23,357 bases of DNA, from the NCBI GenBank assembly GCA_964569765.1, contig CAZMVY010000047.1, positions 1 to 23,357 on the forward strand. Reading direction: 5' to 3'. Both the position numbers and the translations under genes were made by a program. This DNA is from CAZMVY01 sp964569765 (lineage in GTDB: Bacteria; Planctomycetota; Phycisphaerae; UBA1845; PWPN01). This document shows, piece by piece, positions 1 through 7,534 of the stretch (positions within the stretch are counted from its first letter, which is position 1; each line of letters begins with the position of its first letter). The notes beneath the pieces were generated by a model. That model was not told the DNA's origin and made no database searches. It was given only the letters and a program-made list of their open reading frames with translations.

Positions 1-432
1 CCGGTCGAGAAAGCCCTGGTGGGTCCGGACGTCGTCCACGCGGTACAGCTCGGTCTGATCCGTCGTCTTGCCGAGGATGCCCTGCTCGATAAAGAGTCGC
101 TGGGTGGTCAGGCGGTAGCGGGTGCGATAGACCGTCAGAGCCGAGCGGGCGAAGAGCCCGGCCCCGGAGCCGAGGATCAGCAAGAGTACGATCCGGCCGA
201 ACCAGGGGCTGGAATCGGGCTGGTGGAAATGCGCCCAGCCCCAGATCAGCACGATCGCCGCGGCCGTCCATACGAGGAGGTGTCCTGCCTGATGTTTCCA
301 GCTCATCCGGCCGCGCCAGAGCTCGCGTTCCTCGCCGAGGGCTGCCGTCAGGTCGCTTCCGGCGGTTGGCGCGGGTGCGTTTTCCGTTGCGGCCTGGGAT
401 CTCTGGGGGTCCGGGGGCGGCGTGGCGTTCAT
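1..432 (-). CDS. PH-domain membrane protein (bPH_2/YdbS-like), 3' end cut by window
   Basis: The gene reads leftward from an ATG at 432 and is open to the window edge, giving 144 residues without a stop. A purine-rich GGAG lies about 8 bases before the start. The first 45 residues are polar and rich in Pro and Ala. Two hydrophobic segments follow at about residues 49-66 and 79-96, and then a basic stretch (YRTRYRLTTQRLFIEQGIL, from about 102). That stretch is typical of the start of the bacterial PH-like domain found behind two membrane helices in YdbS/YdbT-type proteins. These are inner-membrane proteins of poorly known function; I infer location and family, not role. The downstream part, including the rest of the PH domain, lies outside the window. 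It follows the sulfatase on the same strand with a gap of about 100 bases, so co-transcription is possible. Confidence 0.7.
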   Translation of the reverse strand, partial: MNATPPPDPQRSQAATENAPAPTAGSDLTAALGEERELWRGRMSWKHQAGHLLVWTAAAIVLIWGWAHFHQPDSSPWFGRIVLLLILGSGAGLFARSALTVYRTRYRLTTQRLFIEQGILGKTTDQTELYRVDDVRTHQGFLDR

Positions 433-532
433 GGCGGGACTCCGTTGTCAGATGGTGTCCGGGTTCTCATCCTCGCGGATGATTGTAGCCGCGCGTCGTG
501 TGGCGAAAAAGCCCGGCGCCTGGACGCTTGCG

Positions 533-2053
533 TCAGCGTACGCGGGTAATCATGCGATTCTTGGTCCAGTGGTCGCGATACCACGTGCTGGCCTCAAAGG
601 TGTCGTCGAGTTCCTTCATCCGCTTCCGGAGCAGGGCGCGGAAGTGGTTCAGTATCGCCGTGTGCTCCGGGCATTCCGCGAGGTCGTGGAGCTGATACGG
701 GTCTGCCAGGTTGTCGAAAAGCAACTCCTTGCGATCCTTGCGGTAGATGGCGTAGGTGTACTGTTTGCTGCGCAGGGCCCGCCACTCATGGCCGTCCTCC
801 CACACCGCACAGGCGCCGGTGTTCTGCATGAACGCCGCTTCCGGCTCGGGGCCGGATTGGCCGAACGCGCAGTGGCTCAGGTCCATGCCCTCCACCTTGC
901 GCGGTACAGGCAGGCCCGCCATGGACAGGAGCGTGGGCATGATGTCGGGCGTGTTCAGGCACGCATCGCTGCTTCGTCCCGCGGGCGTTCGGCCCGGCCA
1001 GCGGACGACGAACGGCACGCGCACCGCTTCCTCGTAGAAGATGTTCTTGGCCCGCCGGCCCTGGGCGCCCATCATCTCGCCGTGGTCGGATGTGAACACC
1101 ACGATGGTCCGATCGCGTATGCCGGCGTCGTCGATCGCCTTGAGCAACCGGCCGACGTTCCAGTCGAGGTTGGCGATCATGGCGTAATAGCCGCGCATCA
1201 TCCGGGGAATTGCCTCGCGTTCGCGAGGGCCTTTGAACCGGCCCCATGCGTCCGCGTACGGGTCGTTCTCCGGCTTGTAGTTGGGCGGCAGCGTGAACCG
1301 CGGAGTGTTTCCTTCGTCGGCGAACATCGCGTAGTACTCCGGCGGCACATTGTCCGGCCCCCAGGGGTCGTGCGGGGTACCGAAGGACAGGAACAGCGCG
1401 AAGGGCCCGCCCCCGCGGGCATAGCGGCCGATCAGGCCGATCGCCATGTCGGTCTGGGCGTCCGGCTCGTATCCCTTCACCGGGATCTTCTCCGGGCTGT
1501 CGGTGTGGTAGTAGCCCTTGTAGTACTCGTGATGGAAGTTGTACGCGGCCCAGAACCCGTCGAAGCCCAGGCGATACGGCCCCGGCGGCACGAACGAGTT
1601 CTTCGGATCGTGGTGATTGCCCAGCTCGTTCGCCCAGAGGTGCCACTTGCCGATGTAGGCGGTTTCGTAGCCGTGCCGTGTGAGCACGTGGGCCAGACAC
1701 TCGTGGTTCGGGTTCATCCGCAGCTCGTTGATGACCATCCCGGTCGAGGTGGTGTACTTGCCGGTGAAGAGCGACGCCCGATAGGCCGCGCAGACGGGGT
1801 GGCCGGACACGGCGTTGCGGAAGACGACGCCCTGCCTGGCGAGCGTGTCGAGGTTGGGCGTTCGGGCCCTGGTGTCGCCCGCGAAGCCGCAGGACTGATA
1901 CCGAAGCTGGTCGGCAAGAACGAAGATAAGGTTCGGCGGCGCCGTCGGGGCTGTGGCGGCGGGCGGAGACGATGGCATACGGCTCGGGGTTTCGGCAGGC
2001 GCCGAAGATCCCGCGGCGCAGATCGCACACAGGAAAAGCAATCTTCCGTTCAT
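533..2053 (-). CDS. exported type I (formylglycine-dependent) sulfatase
   Basis: This 506-residue protein belongs to the alkaline-phosphatase-superfamily sulfatases, which hydrolyse sulfate esters, usually on glycans. It has a signal peptide (MNGRLLFLCAICAAGSSAPA). A metal-site segment VLADQ lies near residue 48, TPNLD near 65, and the modification motif VCAAYRASLFTG has its Cys at 88, the residue oxidised to formylglycine. GKWHLW (Lys136, His138) and TSDHGEMMG (Asp323, His324) complete the active site. The motif follows C-x-[PA]-x-R with Ala instead of the commoner Pro, and Tyr instead of Ser. The start at 2053 is supported by an AGGAGG-rich ribosome binding site at 2065-2074. Export and sulfatase chemistry are secure from motifs; the substrate cannot be told. 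It diverges from the aldehyde dehydrogenase gene and precedes the PH-domain gene. Confidence 0.93.
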   Translation of the reverse strand: MNGRLLFLCAICAAGSSAPAETPSRMPSSPPAATAPTAPPNLIFVLADQLRYQSCGFAGDTRARTPNLDTLARQGVVFRNAVSGHPVCAAYRASLFTGKYTTSTGMVINELRMNPNHECLAHVLTRHGYETAYIGKWHLWANELGNHHDPKNSFVPPGPYRLGFDGFWAAYNFHHEYYKGYYHTDSPEKIPVKGYEPDAQTDMAIGLIGRYARGGGPFALFLSFGTPHDPWGPDNVPPEYYAMFADEGNTPRFTLPPNYKPENDPYADAWGRFKGPREREAIPRMMRGYYAMIANLDWNVGRLLKAIDDAGIRDRTIVVFTSDHGEMMGAQGRRAKNIFYEEAVRVPFVVRWPGRTPAGRSSDACLNTPDIMPTLLSMAGLPVPRKVEGMDLSHCAFGQSGPEPEAAFMQNTGACAVWEDGHEWRALRSKQYTYAIYRKDRKELLFDNLADPYQLHDLAECPEHTAILNHFRALLRKRMKELDDTFEASTWYRDHWTKNRMITRVR

Positions 2054-2191
2054 GGCTTCGCGTTACCTCCTCCTGAGAACGATGCATGGTACCGGAAGCT
2101 TGCGACCCTGGCGACAACGGGGGAGTTGCTGGTCGCTCACGGGCATGGTTGTTTTCCGGGTGACTGCCTGTGGAGGCGGCGTGTCGTTTCG

Positions 2192-2220
2192 TTGACTCGC
2201 TTCCGCGCTCGCGCAATTAT
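2192..2220 (+). promoter_or_regulatory. putative sigma70-like promoter of the aldehyde dehydrogenase gene
   Basis: TTGACT at 2192-2197 and AATTAT at 2215-2220 are separated by 17 bases. This lies in the 257-base divergent gap between the sulfatase and aldehyde dehydrogenase starts, about 90 bases upstream of the latter. The -35 box matches the consensus at five of six positions and the -10 at four of six. The AT-rich -10 stands out in very GC-rich surroundings. I found no comparably good match for the sulfatase on the other strand. Confidence 0.45.
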
Positions 2221-2310
2221 AGGGGTGCGGGCGGGTCCCCGGTACGGGCCGAACGGACTCGCCGATCGATCGACATGTCCCGGCGCGCCATACGCGGAAA
2301 GGAAGTAAAC

Positions 2311-3801
2311 ATGGCCATTGCTCCTGTTACGGCGGTCAGCCGTCCGAAGGTGAAGCAGACGAAGTTGCTCATCGATGGCGAGTGGGTCAGCAGCAAATCC
2401 GGCAAGACATTCGAGGACATCGATCCGGCCACGGGCGAGGTGATCGCGCACGTGGCGGAGGGCGGGCCGGAGGACATTGACGCCGCGGTCAGGGCCGCAC
2501 GGAAGGCATTCGAGGAGGGGCCGTGGCCGGGGATGAGCGCGCGGGAACGCGGCGTGCTGCTTCTCAAACTCGCAGACCTAATCGAGCAGAACGCCCAGGA
2601 GCTTGCCGCGATCGAGGTCCTCGACAAGGGCAAGCCGATTCGCGAGGCGCTGGAGGGCGATCTGCCGCTGGTCGCGGCCACGTTCCGGTACTTCGCCGGC
2701 TGGGCCGACAAGGTCGTCGGCGAGACGCTTCCCGTGGACCATCCCGAGCAGTACCTCTGCTACACGCGGCGGGAGCCGGTCGGCGTATGCGGGCAGATCA
2801 TCCCGTGGAACTTCCCGCTGCTCATGGCGGCGTGGAAGTGGGCGCCGGCGCTGGCCTGCGGCAACACGGTGGTGCTCAAGCCGGCGGAGCAGACGCCGCT
2901 GAGCGCCCTGCGGCTCGGCGAGCTGGCGATGGAGGCGGGCTTTCCGCCGGGCGTGATCAACATCGTCAACGGTTTCGGCGAGACGGCGGGCGAGGCCCTC
3001 GTGAAACATCCGGGCGTGGACAAGATCGCCTTCACCGGCGAGTACAAGACGGCGCAGCTCATCATGGCGAACGCGGCGCCCACGCTGAAGCGCGTCAGCT
3101 TCGAACTCGGCGGCAAGGCGCCGAACATCGTCTTCGCCGACGCCGACATGGATGCGGCCCTCCAGGGCGTTATGGACGGCATCTTCTTCAACCAGGGCGA
3201 GGTCTGCTGCGCGGGCAGCCGGATCTTCGTCGAGGAGAAGATCCACGACGAGTTCGTCAGCCGGCTTGCGGATCGGGCCCGGAGGCGCAAGGTCGGCGAC
3301 CCGTTCGACCCGACGACGGAGCAAGGGGCGCAGGTCTCGAAGGAGCAGTTCGACAAGGTGATGCGTTACATCGAGATCGGCAGGAAGGAGGACAAGGCCA
3401 GGTGCGTCGCTGGCGGCGAGCCGCTTGGCGGCAAAGGCTACTTCATCCGGCCCACCGTCTTCACGGAGGTGAAGAACGACATGCGGATCGCGCAGGAGGA
3501 GATCTTCGGCCCGGTCGCGGCCGTGCTTCGATTCAAGGACGAGCGCGACCTGATCCGAGAGGCAAACGCGACGATCTACGGTCTGTCGGCGGGCGTCTGG
3601 ACGAAGGATGTCGGCCGGGCCTACGCCATCGCCAACCACATCCGCGCCGGCACCATCTGGGTCAACTGCTACAACGTGTTTGATCCATGCGCGCCATTCG
3701 GCGGGTACAAGTACAGCGGAATGGGCCGCGAGAACGGCCGGGAGGTCCTCGAGCACTACACGGAGGTCAAGACCGTCTGGGTGAACCTGGGGCGCGGGTA
3801 A
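2311..3801 (+). CDS. NAD(P)-dependent aldehyde dehydrogenase (ALDH superfamily, class 1/2 type)
   Basis: This 496-residue cytoplasmic enzyme oxidises an aldehyde to its carboxylic acid. Its length is typical of tetrameric class 1/2 ALDHs. The family signatures are in order: PWNFPLLMAAWKWAPALA with Asn167, VVLKPAEQTPLSAL with the coenzyme-binding Lys190, FELGGKAPNIVFADAD with the general base Glu265, and NQGEVCCAGSR with the nucleophile Cys299. EEIFGPV and APFGGYKYSGMGRE follow near the C terminus. The ATG at 2311 follows GGAAAGGAAG at a normal distance; an upstream in-frame extension to 2170 has no such site. Odd point: the usual FTGSTEVG coenzyme loop reads FTGEYKTA at 241-248. The aldehyde is unknown. 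Sugar-derived aldehydes are possible given the neighbouring carbohydrate genes, but this is inference. Confidence 0.95.
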   Translation: MAIAPVTAVSRPKVKQTKLLIDGEWVSSKSGKTFEDIDPATGEVIAHVAEGGPEDIDAAVRAARKAFEEGPWPGMSARERGVLLLKLADLIEQNAQELAAIEVLDKGKPIREALEGDLPLVAATFRYFAGWADKVVGETLPVDHPEQYLCYTRREPVGVCGQIIPWNFPLLMAAWKWAPALACGNTVVLKPAEQTPLSALRLGELAMEAGFPPGVINIVNGFGETAGEALVKHPGVDKIAFTGEYKTAQLIMANAAPTLKRVSFELGGKAPNIVFADADMDAALQGVMDGIFFNQGEVCCAGSRIFVEEKIHDEFVSRLADRARRRKVGDPFDPTTEQGAQVSKEQFDKVMRYIEIGRKEDKARCVAGGEPLGGKGYFIRPTVFTEVKNDMRIAQEEIFGPVAAVLRFKDERDLIREANATIYGLSAGVWTKDVGRAYAIANHIRAGTIWVNCYNVFDPCAPFGGYKYSGMGRENGREVLEHYTEVKTVWVNLGRG

Positions 3802-3874
3802 GCCGTCCGGCTTGGGGCATCGTCTGTCCGTGAGACGCGGCCCCCGGCCTGGATCGACGACGAGGCGGCGAACA

Positions 3875-4006
3875 ATGGGGCTCAGGGCCGGTCTCCGCGC
3901 CCCGGGCGCGTACCTGATCGACCGGTGCCGCATCCCGCGATACCGATATACCGAGGAGATGCTCGAACACGACCTCAAGGCCCTCAAGAAGCTCGGACGA
4001 TGGTAA
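3875..4006 (+). pseudogene. remnant of a UPF0175-like antitoxin (C-terminal half)
   Basis: The last ~40 codons of this frame encode RAPGAYLIDRCRIPRYRYTE and EMLEHDLKALKKLG. This pattern (helix, then IP-x-Y-x-Y-[ST]-x-E-x-L-x-x-DL) resembles the C-terminal half of UPF0175-family antitoxins. UPF0175 proteins are normally around twice this length, and I cannot find the N-terminal helix-turn-helix half upstream in any frame, so this looks truncated. The TAA at 4004-4006 overlaps an ATG at 4000 that would begin the PIN gene, the usual arrangement of these toxin-antitoxin pairs. I see the sequence and the overlap directly; the family assignment is from recall and moderate. Confidence 0.5.
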
Positions 4007-4496
4007 GCGCCGCTTGTCGCCGTCAGCGATTCGTCGCCGATCCGCGCCCTCCATCATCTCGAACTGCTTTCGCTCTGTGGAGACCTCTACGGCTCGGTCA
4101 TTGTTCCCGAGGCCGTGCGGCAGGAGTTGCGCCCGCCGCCGCCAACTTGTCCGGCTCTGGAGATTGCAGAGTATTCAGGATTCAAGTTGCGGGCGCCCCA
4201 AGGCAATTCCGCTGAGCTGGGAGTGCCCGCCGATATGGATGACGCCGAGACGCAGGCAATTGCTCTTGCCATCGAGTTGCACGCGGACCTCCTTCTCATG
4301 GACGAACGCAAGGTGACGGAGGCGGCCCGGCACATGGGCCTAGCGACGATCGGCGTGTTCGGCGTACTGCTGGCGGCTACACGCCAAAGGCTTGACCGAT
4401 CGCGTCCTGCCTTGCGTAGGCCGCCATGTCAACAAAAAGAGGTTCTTCGCGTCGCCGGCGTTGTGTCAACGGTTGGCGCAGCTCGCGGGGCAGTAG
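4000..4496 (+). pseudogene. DUF3368/PIN-domain toxin broken by two frameshifts
   Basis: Read across three frames, this stretch gives a nearly complete PIN-domain RNase of the DUF3368 type (VapC-like toxins paired with UPF0175). ATG at 4000 begins MVSAA. One extra base near 4015 shifts into VAVSDSSPIRALHHLELLSL (Asp at 4028-4030), then VIVPEAVRQELR, DDAETQAIALAIELHADLLL and MDERKVTEAARHMG. A second extra base at 4379-4382 shifts into AKGLTDRVLPCV, FFASPALCQRL and AQLAGQ, with a stop at 4494-4496. The shifted tail matches the expected family C terminus, whereas the unshifted tail to 4525 does not. The central frame has no start codon after the TAA at 4004. The acidic residues expected at the active site are still present, so inactivation looks recent, or the two indels could be assembly errors. 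Confidence 0.7.
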
Positions 4497-4648
4497 GGAC
4501 GGCACGCCACACGCGCGGCCGGTGACCTTCCGGCCGATCACATTTCTCCGGACACGTGAATCGCAGAACTGAGGGCCCTTGGCAAAGGGGTGTCTTCGTG
4601 TGGCTATTCCATCGCCGCGGTTGTAGAATCACCGCCGGAGGAACAACT

Positions 4649-5578
4649 ATGGCTGTGCCCGGCTATCAAGAATTCATGCTCCCGCTGCTTAAGCTCGCCT
4701 CTGACGGAAACGAGCACACAATTAGCGAAGCGATGGAGACACTGGCGTCGCAGATGAGCATAAGCGAAGTCGATCAGGACGAGATGCTTCCTAGCGGCAC
4801 CCAGACCCGCTATTACAATCGGGTATCGTGGGCAGTGACTTATCTGACCAAAAGCCTACTTCTGGAGAAGGTTGGACGCGCGCGTTTTCGAATTGCCGCG
4901 CGTGGTAAGGAGGTGCTTGCTCAGAATCCGCCTCGCGTCGACAGTGCATTTCTGGAGCAGTTCCCCGAGTACAAGGCGTTCAAGGCGAAGAAGAACGCTC
5001 CGTCAGCAAAGGATTCGCAGGAGGCTGCGATAGACGAAAGTAGTCTTCCGGATCTCGGCGTTACTCCGGAGGAACGGCTAGAGACCGCGTACGGAGAGCT
5101 TCATGACGCACTTGCAGATGACGTGCTGGAACGAATTCGGAAGTGCAGCCCGAAGTTCTTCGAGCGCGTAGTCGTTGACGTGCTCGTGGCCATGGGCTAC
5201 GGAGGATCGCGAGCTGATGCTGCCCAAGTGGTCGGAAAGAGCGGTGACGAAGGCATCGACGGGGTAATCAAGGAGGACCGCCTCGGACTGGATATGGTCT
5301 ACATCCAGGCAAAAAGATGGGACGGGCCGGTGGGGCCGGGCGAGATCGACAAGTTCGTGGGGAGCCTGAGTCGCAAGAAGGCTCAAAAGGGTGTCTTCAT
5401 TACGACCGGGACGTTCACGTCCGGAGCCAGAAACGCTGCACGCGAGGCTGCGGTACGCGTGGTCCTCATTGACGGGGAGCAACTCGCAGAATTCATGATA
5501 GACCATGGTGTCGGAGTAGCAGAACACAAGCTGTACCCGGTTAAGAGAATCGACAACGACTACTTCGAGGCGCTCTAA
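4649..5578 (+). CDS. mrr: Mrr-type (type IV) restriction endonuclease
   Basis: This 309-residue protein is close in length to E. coli Mrr (304). Residues 1-95 form the winged-helix Mrr_N DNA-binding domain (PGYQEFMLPLLKLASDG, then YYNRVSWAVTYLTKSLLLEK and GREKV-like wing residues RGKEVL). Residues 160-285 form the Mrr_cat nuclease domain of the PD-(D/E)xK fold: FFERVVVDVLVAMGYGG, then GDEGIDGVI with Asp204, then DMVYIQAKRW with the Gln220-x-Lys222 variant typical of Mrr, then KGVFITTGTF. Type IV enzymes cut modified DNA and need no partner methylase; none is present here. The ATG at 4649 follows GGAGGAAC, so I prefer it to an upstream in-frame ATG at 4556. The gene is visibly less GC-rich than its neighbours and lies next to a dead toxin-antitoxin pair, which suggests horizontal transfer. 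Confidence 0.92.
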   Translation: MAVPGYQEFMLPLLKLASDGNEHTISEAMETLASQMSISEVDQDEMLPSGTQTRYYNRVSWAVTYLTKSLLLEKVGRARFRIAARGKEVLAQNPPRVDSAFLEQFPEYKAFKAKKNAPSAKDSQEAAIDESSLPDLGVTPEERLETAYGELHDALADDVLERIRKCSPKFFERVVVDVLVAMGYGGSRADAAQVVGKSGDEGIDGVIKEDRLGLDMVYIQAKRWDGPVGPGEIDKFVGSLSRKKAQKGVFITTGTFTSGARNAAREAAVRVVLIDGEQLAEFMIDHGVGVAEHKLYPVKRIDNDYFEAL

Positions 5579-5597
5579 CCGGCGTTCTCATCGTGCC

Positions 5598-5625
5598 TTG
5601 GTATCGAGGGCGTGTGCGATACCAA
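5598..5625. terminator. hairpin between convergent mrr and GH71/99-like genes
   Basis: A perfect 9-bp inverted repeat, TTGGTATCG at 5598-5606 and CGATACCAA at 5617-5625, has a 10-base loop. It fills the 47-base gap between two converging stop codons and ends directly beside the stop of the leftward gene. There is no T-tract on either side, so it is a candidate bidirectional terminator or 3'-end stabiliser, not a classic intrinsic terminator. Confidence 0.5.
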
Positions 5626-7404
5626 CTATGGCTTCGTCGCGTAGCGATACAGGAACCGCCCCTCGGGGGCGACATCGCCGCTGATGTAGAAGTCCATGAT
5701 CTCGCCGGGGTGCTGGATGTTGTCGGCCCACTTGAAGTCGAGCGACAGGTCCGCCTTGCCTGTGGGCAGGCCGAGCGCCGAGCGCGGGATGGCCAGGTGC
5801 AGTTCGCGGCCGTCGACTCGGAGCGAGACCTTTGCTGCCTTCTTCCACTTCCAGCCGCCTTCGTTCTTCTCCAGCCAACTCGTTCCATCCGTTTCGACCG
5901 TTCGATTGGCGATGAAGTCGTAGCCTTCCCAGCCGGTCGTCGCGTCCTGATCGGCGTCGATCAGGAGCCACATCCAGTTGGTCCCGCCCCGCGGCGTGAT
6001 CGGCTCGCGGGTGCGAACGTAGAAATAGACATTCTTGGCATCCCGGGCGACCTTGGCGGCGACGATGTCATTGCGGCCGGTGCGGTTCGTGTATCGCAGG
6101 CCGCCGGCGCCCTCGAAGTCGCGCGGAATGGTTTCCCCCGCGTGATCCTGAAACTCCGGCGCCACGTTTCGCCACTGAGCGAAGCTGCCGGCGATCCGGA
6201 TTGATACAGGGCCCGAGGCATTCGGTACCGGCGGGGTGCCCTTGTAGCGGCGGACGTTCGCGACGAGCTGCCAGTAGTAGTTATCGCCATGCCCGCCCTT
6301 CATCGGTTCGACGTCGCGGCTGAATTCCTCGTTGAACTGGTCGCAGAACACGACCGTGCTTGCCGGGGGCAGTCGCCCGGCGATCCACTCGTTCCAGCCG
6401 GTGACCATCACGAATGGAGGAGCCAGCTCCAGGGCCCGCTTCCACTGCTCCTGGAAGTTGAGGCCGCGGTTTACGGCCCCGGGCGTCGTGTCCTCTTTGC
6501 CGTCGTGGAAGCTCCGGCCGCGGGCGTCGCCGTTGCTCATGTTGGTGACCTTGCCGTCGGCGGCGCGGAGGTTCTGGGCGACGGCCACATTGATCTGCTC
6601 GGGCTTCTTCGGGTCGTCGGTGTATCCGTAGGGCTGGGGGTAGGCGGCCTCCCAGTGCCAGGCGTACGGTGTGTTGATCATCTCGAAGGGCCAGTGCGCC
6701 CGGCGGAGCGTGAAGAAGGCCTTGAGTTCGGGTGTCGCCTGCTGCGGATCGCAGATCATCAGGGGCTTGCCCTGCCAGCGGAACCAGAGTTCGCTGTAGA
6801 GGCCGGGCTTGTAGAGCTCGGTGTAGATCTGCCAGGCCGTCTTGCCGGCTTCGGTGTTGACCATGAAGGCGATTTGCGGCGTGCGGTCGCCTTCCCGGCG
6901 TATCTGCCGAAAGACGTCGCAGAGCTGCATGTACACATCGCGATATGTGATGGCGTTGGTTGTGTCGAAGATCAGCGTGTCGATGCCGGCGTCGGCGAGC
7001 AGGTGGGCGTGGCGCCGCAGCACCCACGGGTCGGTGCTGAGGTAGTAGCCGTAGAGCGGCTCGCCCCAGTAGTGGGACCGGCCGATCGGCCCCCAGAGCG
7101 GCGAGTCGGGTTTCTTCATCGCGTCGGGATCTTTCGCCAGGATCCGCGAGATGTCGTACGGACCTTCCCAGTGCGGGCTTCGGTTGTGGCGTTCATTGAG
7201 CCAGAGGAAGTAGAAGATGCCGACGAAGCGATCGGTTCGCGGCGGGCCGCCCTCCTCCGGCGCGGGGAGCTTGCGGCCGAGCGCGTCGACGGCCGGCCAC
7301 GGGGTGCCGGGGTTCGCGCCGGTTGCGTCTGTGCGGGATTGGGCACATGCCGCCGCTGCGCCAAGGGCGACGGGCACAATCGACAGCCAGGGGTTTGCGT
7401 GCAT
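5626..7404 (-). CDS. secreted GH71/GH99-like protein with C-terminal CBM9/DOMON-like domain
   Basis: This 592-residue exported protein has a hydrophobic N terminus ending ALGAAAACAQ; the Cys at 20 makes a lipoprotein conceivable, but the lipobox is poor. Residues about 57-390 look like the TIM-barrel found in GH71/GH99-like proteins: DRFVGIFYFLWL near the start, ADAGIDTLIFDTTNAITY at 137-154, PQIAFMVNTEAGKTAWQIY at 176-194, the segment before GKPLMICD at 212, and VMVTGWNEW at 332-340. Residues about 398-590 resemble a CBM9/DOMON beta-sandwich (DAKNVYFYVRTREPI, WMWLLIDADQDATTGWEGYD). GAGGAG about 10 bases before the ATG supports the start. GH99 enzymes cleave alpha-mannosides and GH71 alpha-1,3-glucan; whether this one has either activity is unknown. 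It lies downstream of the isomerase-like gene on the same strand and is probably co-transcribed. Confidence 0.75.
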   Translation of the reverse strand: MHANPWLSIVPVALGAAAACAQSRTDATGANPGTPWPAVDALGRKLPAPEEGGPPRTDRFVGIFYFLWLNERHNRSPHWEGPYDISRILAKDPDAMKKPDSPLWGPIGRSHYWGEPLYGYYLSTDPWVLRRHAHLLADAGIDTLIFDTTNAITYRDVYMQLCDVFRQIRREGDRTPQIAFMVNTEAGKTAWQIYTELYKPGLYSELWFRWQGKPLMICDPQQATPELKAFFTLRRAHWPFEMINTPYAWHWEAAYPQPYGYTDDPKKPEQINVAVAQNLRAADGKVTNMSNGDARGRSFHDGKEDTTPGAVNRGLNFQEQWKRALELAPPFVMVTGWNEWIAGRLPPASTVVFCDQFNEEFSRDVEPMKGGHGDNYYWQLVANVRRYKGTPPVPNASGPVSIRIAGSFAQWRNVAPEFQDHAGETIPRDFEGAGGLRYTNRTGRNDIVAAKVARDAKNVYFYVRTREPITPRGGTNWMWLLIDADQDATTGWEGYDFIANRTVETDGTSWLEKNEGGWKWKKAAKVSLRVDGRELHLAIPRSALGLPTGKADLSLDFKWADNIQHPGEIMDFYISGDVAPEGRFLYRYATKP

Positions 7405-7442
7405 TTGCGTCGTCTCCTCGCCGGTGTTTTTCGCTGTCTGCG

Positions 7443-7467
7443 GGGGGCTGCGCTTGCTGCGGCCCCC
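7443..7467. repeat. GC-rich hairpin in the gap between isomerase-like and GH71/99-like genes
   Basis: GGGGGC at 7443-7448 pairs with GCCCCC at 7462-7467, and inside it CGC (7451-7453) pairs with GCG (7459-7461), leaving a two-base bulge and a five-base loop. It lies in the 130-base gap between two co-directional genes, upstream of the ribosome binding site of the second. It could partly terminate or protect transcript ends. There is no T-tract. Confidence 0.35.
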
Positions 7468-7534
7468 GTACCGGTCAGGGGCGCAGTCAAGCGGCGGGCG
7501 GCCGCTGCCGAGCGGCTTGAGGGGCCGGTCCCGA

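Noticed and set aside
422..2308. Long open frame on the plus strand opposite the sulfatase
   Set aside because: It is the antisense of a well-supported sulfatase and its product is Arg/Val/His-rich without motifs; GC-rich DNA often leaves such frames open.
4383..4525. Unshifted C-terminal tail of the PIN frame as a genuine protein end
   Set aside because: The tail has no family resemblance, whereas the shifted frame gives the expected DUF3368 ending with a stop at 4494.
4601..4629. TAGAAT at 4624-4629 as the -10 box of an mrr promoter
   Set aside because: It is well placed about 20 bases before the start codon, but there is no acceptable -35 at normal spacing.
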